This document shows, in pieces, positions 63,301-64,000 of a stretch of 64,000 bases of DNA. The position numbers and the translations under genes are program-made. The notes below the pieces were generated by a model. That model was not told the DNA's origin, did no database searches, and saw nothing but the letters and a program-made list of their open reading frames with translations. Every line of letters starts with the position of its first letter. Within the stretch, counting starts at the first letter, position 1. Location: positions 248,001 through 312,000 of the forward strand of contig NZ_JACKZC010000003.1 of the NCBI RefSeq assembly GCF_014212495.1, written 5' to 3'. The stretch comes from Pontibacter sp. Tf4. GTDB taxonomy: Bacteria; Bacteroidota; Bacteroidia; Cytophagales; Hymenobacteraceae.

Positions 63301-63706
63301 CAGCGATTTCAGCGAAGCGCCATCGGTGGTTACTATCCGGAGCTACCTGCAAAGCATCCTGCATAACCTGATATCCAATGCCATAAAATACCGCGACCCG
63401 AAGCGAATTTTAACAATAAAGCTAAAATCTTTTGTAGTTGATAACTATATTTGTCTGCAAATCAGCGATAATGGCCTGGGAATTGATATGGCAAAAGAGA
63501 AAGACAAGATCTTTGGCCTCTACAAACGATTCCATCCGGGTATTGCAGGCAAAGGCCTGGGGCTGCATTTGGTTAAGACACAGGCAGAGCTGCTTGGCGG
63601 TAAAGTTGAGGTGGATAGCAGTGTGGGAGTAGGCACAACCTTTAGTGTTTACTTTTTAAAGAGTAGTGTAGTACATGAGCATATTAAAAAAAGTAATGTT
63701 GATTGA
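60320..63706 (+). CDS. Membrane-bound multi-PAS sensor histidine kinase
   Basis: 1,128 residues. Two transmembrane helices (about 18-44 and 198-218) flank a helical periplasmic sensor of about 150 residues. About five PAS/PAC domains follow (about 250-890; VYRSLFRNIALPMWVFDQD, LRYLLNSSPQAIYLLDD, IPEIIFSTDAKF). The catalytic core has the H-box YIVSHNLRAP (His904), the N-box NLISNAIKYRDP (about 1016-1027), DNGLGIDM and KGLGLHLVKTQAELLGG. Its own receiver domain is missing. The downstream response regulator gene overlaps its 3' end by 32 nt, so the two form a two-component pair. The signal is unknown. Confidence 0.92.
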   Translation: MKDEQEGIFNFARNTRVTRLTAIVLAVLALALLLISAYSYLAAREVQEKYNTMVSDSLHKLELINSLHNNEDQIYNATIKHLQTTDTATMVELEKRIMQFNANVMADLEALNQKLSHPSRKQTIQNYMKSRQQYTALLQNILRLSSENQNDEAITLEGQRLLPAHHQHQSYLNELSDSISVTTRERGEQALQTINNTMRSYNLLLLAAILVTAVASYFIRRVLRQLRYHDVILKSEIREREQLRHALNESQSVYRSLFRNIALPMWVFDQDTFQILEVNKAAEEEYGYTRQEFLKMSIADLQPENQREKLREVLANLDGKLPPLPGWKHQRKDGSQFYVDVKSHLLPTNGPIRPRVVVAINIDRRVLAIQALEWRERQLREISASIPGVVFQFQLDGDLNYSFPFISEGIERLFHIKLEEVKINPKVIFDTVHPDELELLWETIKEAYDEVKPWEFEFRAWQKDEQKYKWLHGHSLPNHKQDSVVTWNGTLIDITSQKEAQEKLVASEANLRYLLNSSPQAIYLLDDQLHIIAFNTRAAEEVSFLQLKKLQAGESILNYIASGLLDETKDYHRKALQGETTVYETNNGGGWYEVAYRPVFGPENRVLAVALSIEDITEQKLILETIKHSEEQLARAQELNHMGSWEYELASGRITWSDNLYKLLEVDKETTTLTPTFIRRFIHPADAELEAKTYRESIQTGKPVILEHRVITATGKERVFLQNGEIIKDADGRPVSISGAMQDITEQKRAEQEITEARNLLQSVLANIPEIIFSTDAKFNVTYISPQCMEILGYPAEELTGNADLWYKNIHPDDLPKLKQVIQRLMAEERVQYEIRIIRRDGQVRWLLLRLSSTLDANGRLIRLDGSAADMTQAKMAEAKREDLNRQLVNQNRNLQQFAYIVSHNLRAPIANILGLTSIYNKTDPGAPINERVIDNLFKSARLLDNTIRDLNELLTVRSEYLEGMLEEIYFDAKLQHITDSLADEIEQSGAIITSDFSEAPSVVTIRSYLQSILHNLISNAIKYRDPKRILTIKLKSFVVDNYICLQISDNGLGIDMAKEKDKIFGLYKRFHPGIAGKGLGLHLVKTQAELLGGKVEVDSSVGVGTTFSVYFLKSSVVHEHIKKSNVD

Positions 63707-64000
63707 TGATGACCAGGTAAACAATTTTGTTTGCGAGAGCATCATTAAAACAGAGCAGTTTGCAGATGAAGTGATCAGTTACGAGTTAGCTGAAGAGGCG
63801 CTGGATCACTTAAAAAAGACGGCAGCAGAGCACCCTGAAGATTTTCCTTCCCTTATTTTTCTGGATATAAATATGCCGGGCATGGACGGCTGGAGCTTTA
63901 TAGACGAGTATCGTAAGCTACCGGAAGAAGTAACCAACCAGTGCTGCCTGTTCATGCTATCCTCGGCTGTGGACCGCAAGGACATTATCAGCGCCAAAAG
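63675..64000 (+). CDS. Response regulator receiver protein (3' partial)
   Basis: The visible 108 residues start MSILKKVMLIDDDQVNNFV and contain the receiver elements: the acidic pair IDDD (about 10-13), the phosphoacceptor Asp64 in FLDINMPGMDGW, and LSSAVD (Thr/Ser switch position). The frame runs through the window end, so it is unknown whether an output domain follows; CheY-like single-domain regulators are common beside such kinases. The ATG at 63675 lies inside the kinase gene (32 nt overlap, different frame), which implies translational coupling. Confidence 0.88.
   Translation, partial: MSILKKVMLIDDDQVNNFVCESIIKTEQFADEVISYELAEEALDHLKKTAAEHPEDFPSLIFLDINMPGMDGWSFIDEYRKLPEEVTNQCCLFMLSSAVDRKDIISAK

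Noticed and set aside
1..64000. tRNA, rRNA, integrase, phage or restriction/defence genes
   Set aside because: None was recognised on either strand by reading; a tRNAscan or Infernal run would be needed to exclude small RNAs.

Overview
The window reads as chromosome of a Bacteroidota bacterium, most likely order Cytophagales and close to Pontibacter/Hymenobacter. The grounds are five secreted proteins with type IX secretion (T9SS) C-terminal domains, two PorP/SprF-family genes, HemJ rather than HemG/HemY, and A-rich translation starts without Shine-Dalgarno motifs. The genus is inference. I recognised no tRNA, rRNA, CRISPR array, prophage or transposase.

Layout. (1) 1-6.6 kb: the end of hemN, then hemJ, three small or hypothetical genes (a zinc-ribbon coiled-coil protein, a DUF1737-like protein, a methyltransferase-like protein), a divergent polysaccharide deacetylase, and two copies of a large non-coding intergenic repeat. 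(2) 6.9-19.5 kb: one forward exopolysaccharide (EPS) operon with a Wza-like export lipoprotein, Wzc-type tyrosine kinase, Wzx flippase, Wzy/ligase, five glycosyltransferases (the last in GT11) and a membrane-anchored beta-helix protein. (3) 20-34.5 kb: large T9SS cargo proteins. These are a beta-helix/PA14 protein paralogous to the operon's beta-helix protein, a sugar-dehydrogenase/PKD/LamG protein, a double-LamG protein, and an SGNH-hydrolase adhesin next to its own PorP/SprF. (4) 34.9-40 kb: an MBOAT/AlgJ-like O-acylation pair plus GT61 and GT4 glycosyltransferases. (5) 40-47.5 kb, reverse strand: nucleotidyltransferase, SAF-domain oxidoreductase, rfbC, SDR epimerase, rfbF, WecG-type glycosyltransferase and WcaJ-type initiating phosphotransferase. 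(6) 48.6-56.8 kb: a 2,402-residue repeat adhesin and its PorP/SprF. (7) 56.9-64 kb: a TMEM220-family protein, copZ-copA, a multi-PAS histidine kinase and an overlapping response regulator cut by the window end.

Together, 6.9-56.8 kb looks like an extracellular-matrix island. It encodes lipid-linked initiation (WcaJ, WecG), nucleotide-sugar supply, glycosyl transfer, flipping, polymerisation and export, O-acylation, possible deacetylation/de-esterification, and secreted proteins with carbohydrate-binding or polysaccharide-processing folds. The working-together model is inference from gene order and families.

The strongest unexplained signals are a palindromic CTATAG / AACTATAGTT word repeated far above chance in intergenic and coding DNA but absent from one large secreted-protein gene, a roughly 0.75 kb dispersed intergenic repeat, and an unusual rfbF-SDR-rfbC-SAF nucleotide-sugar set lacking the usual dehydratase.
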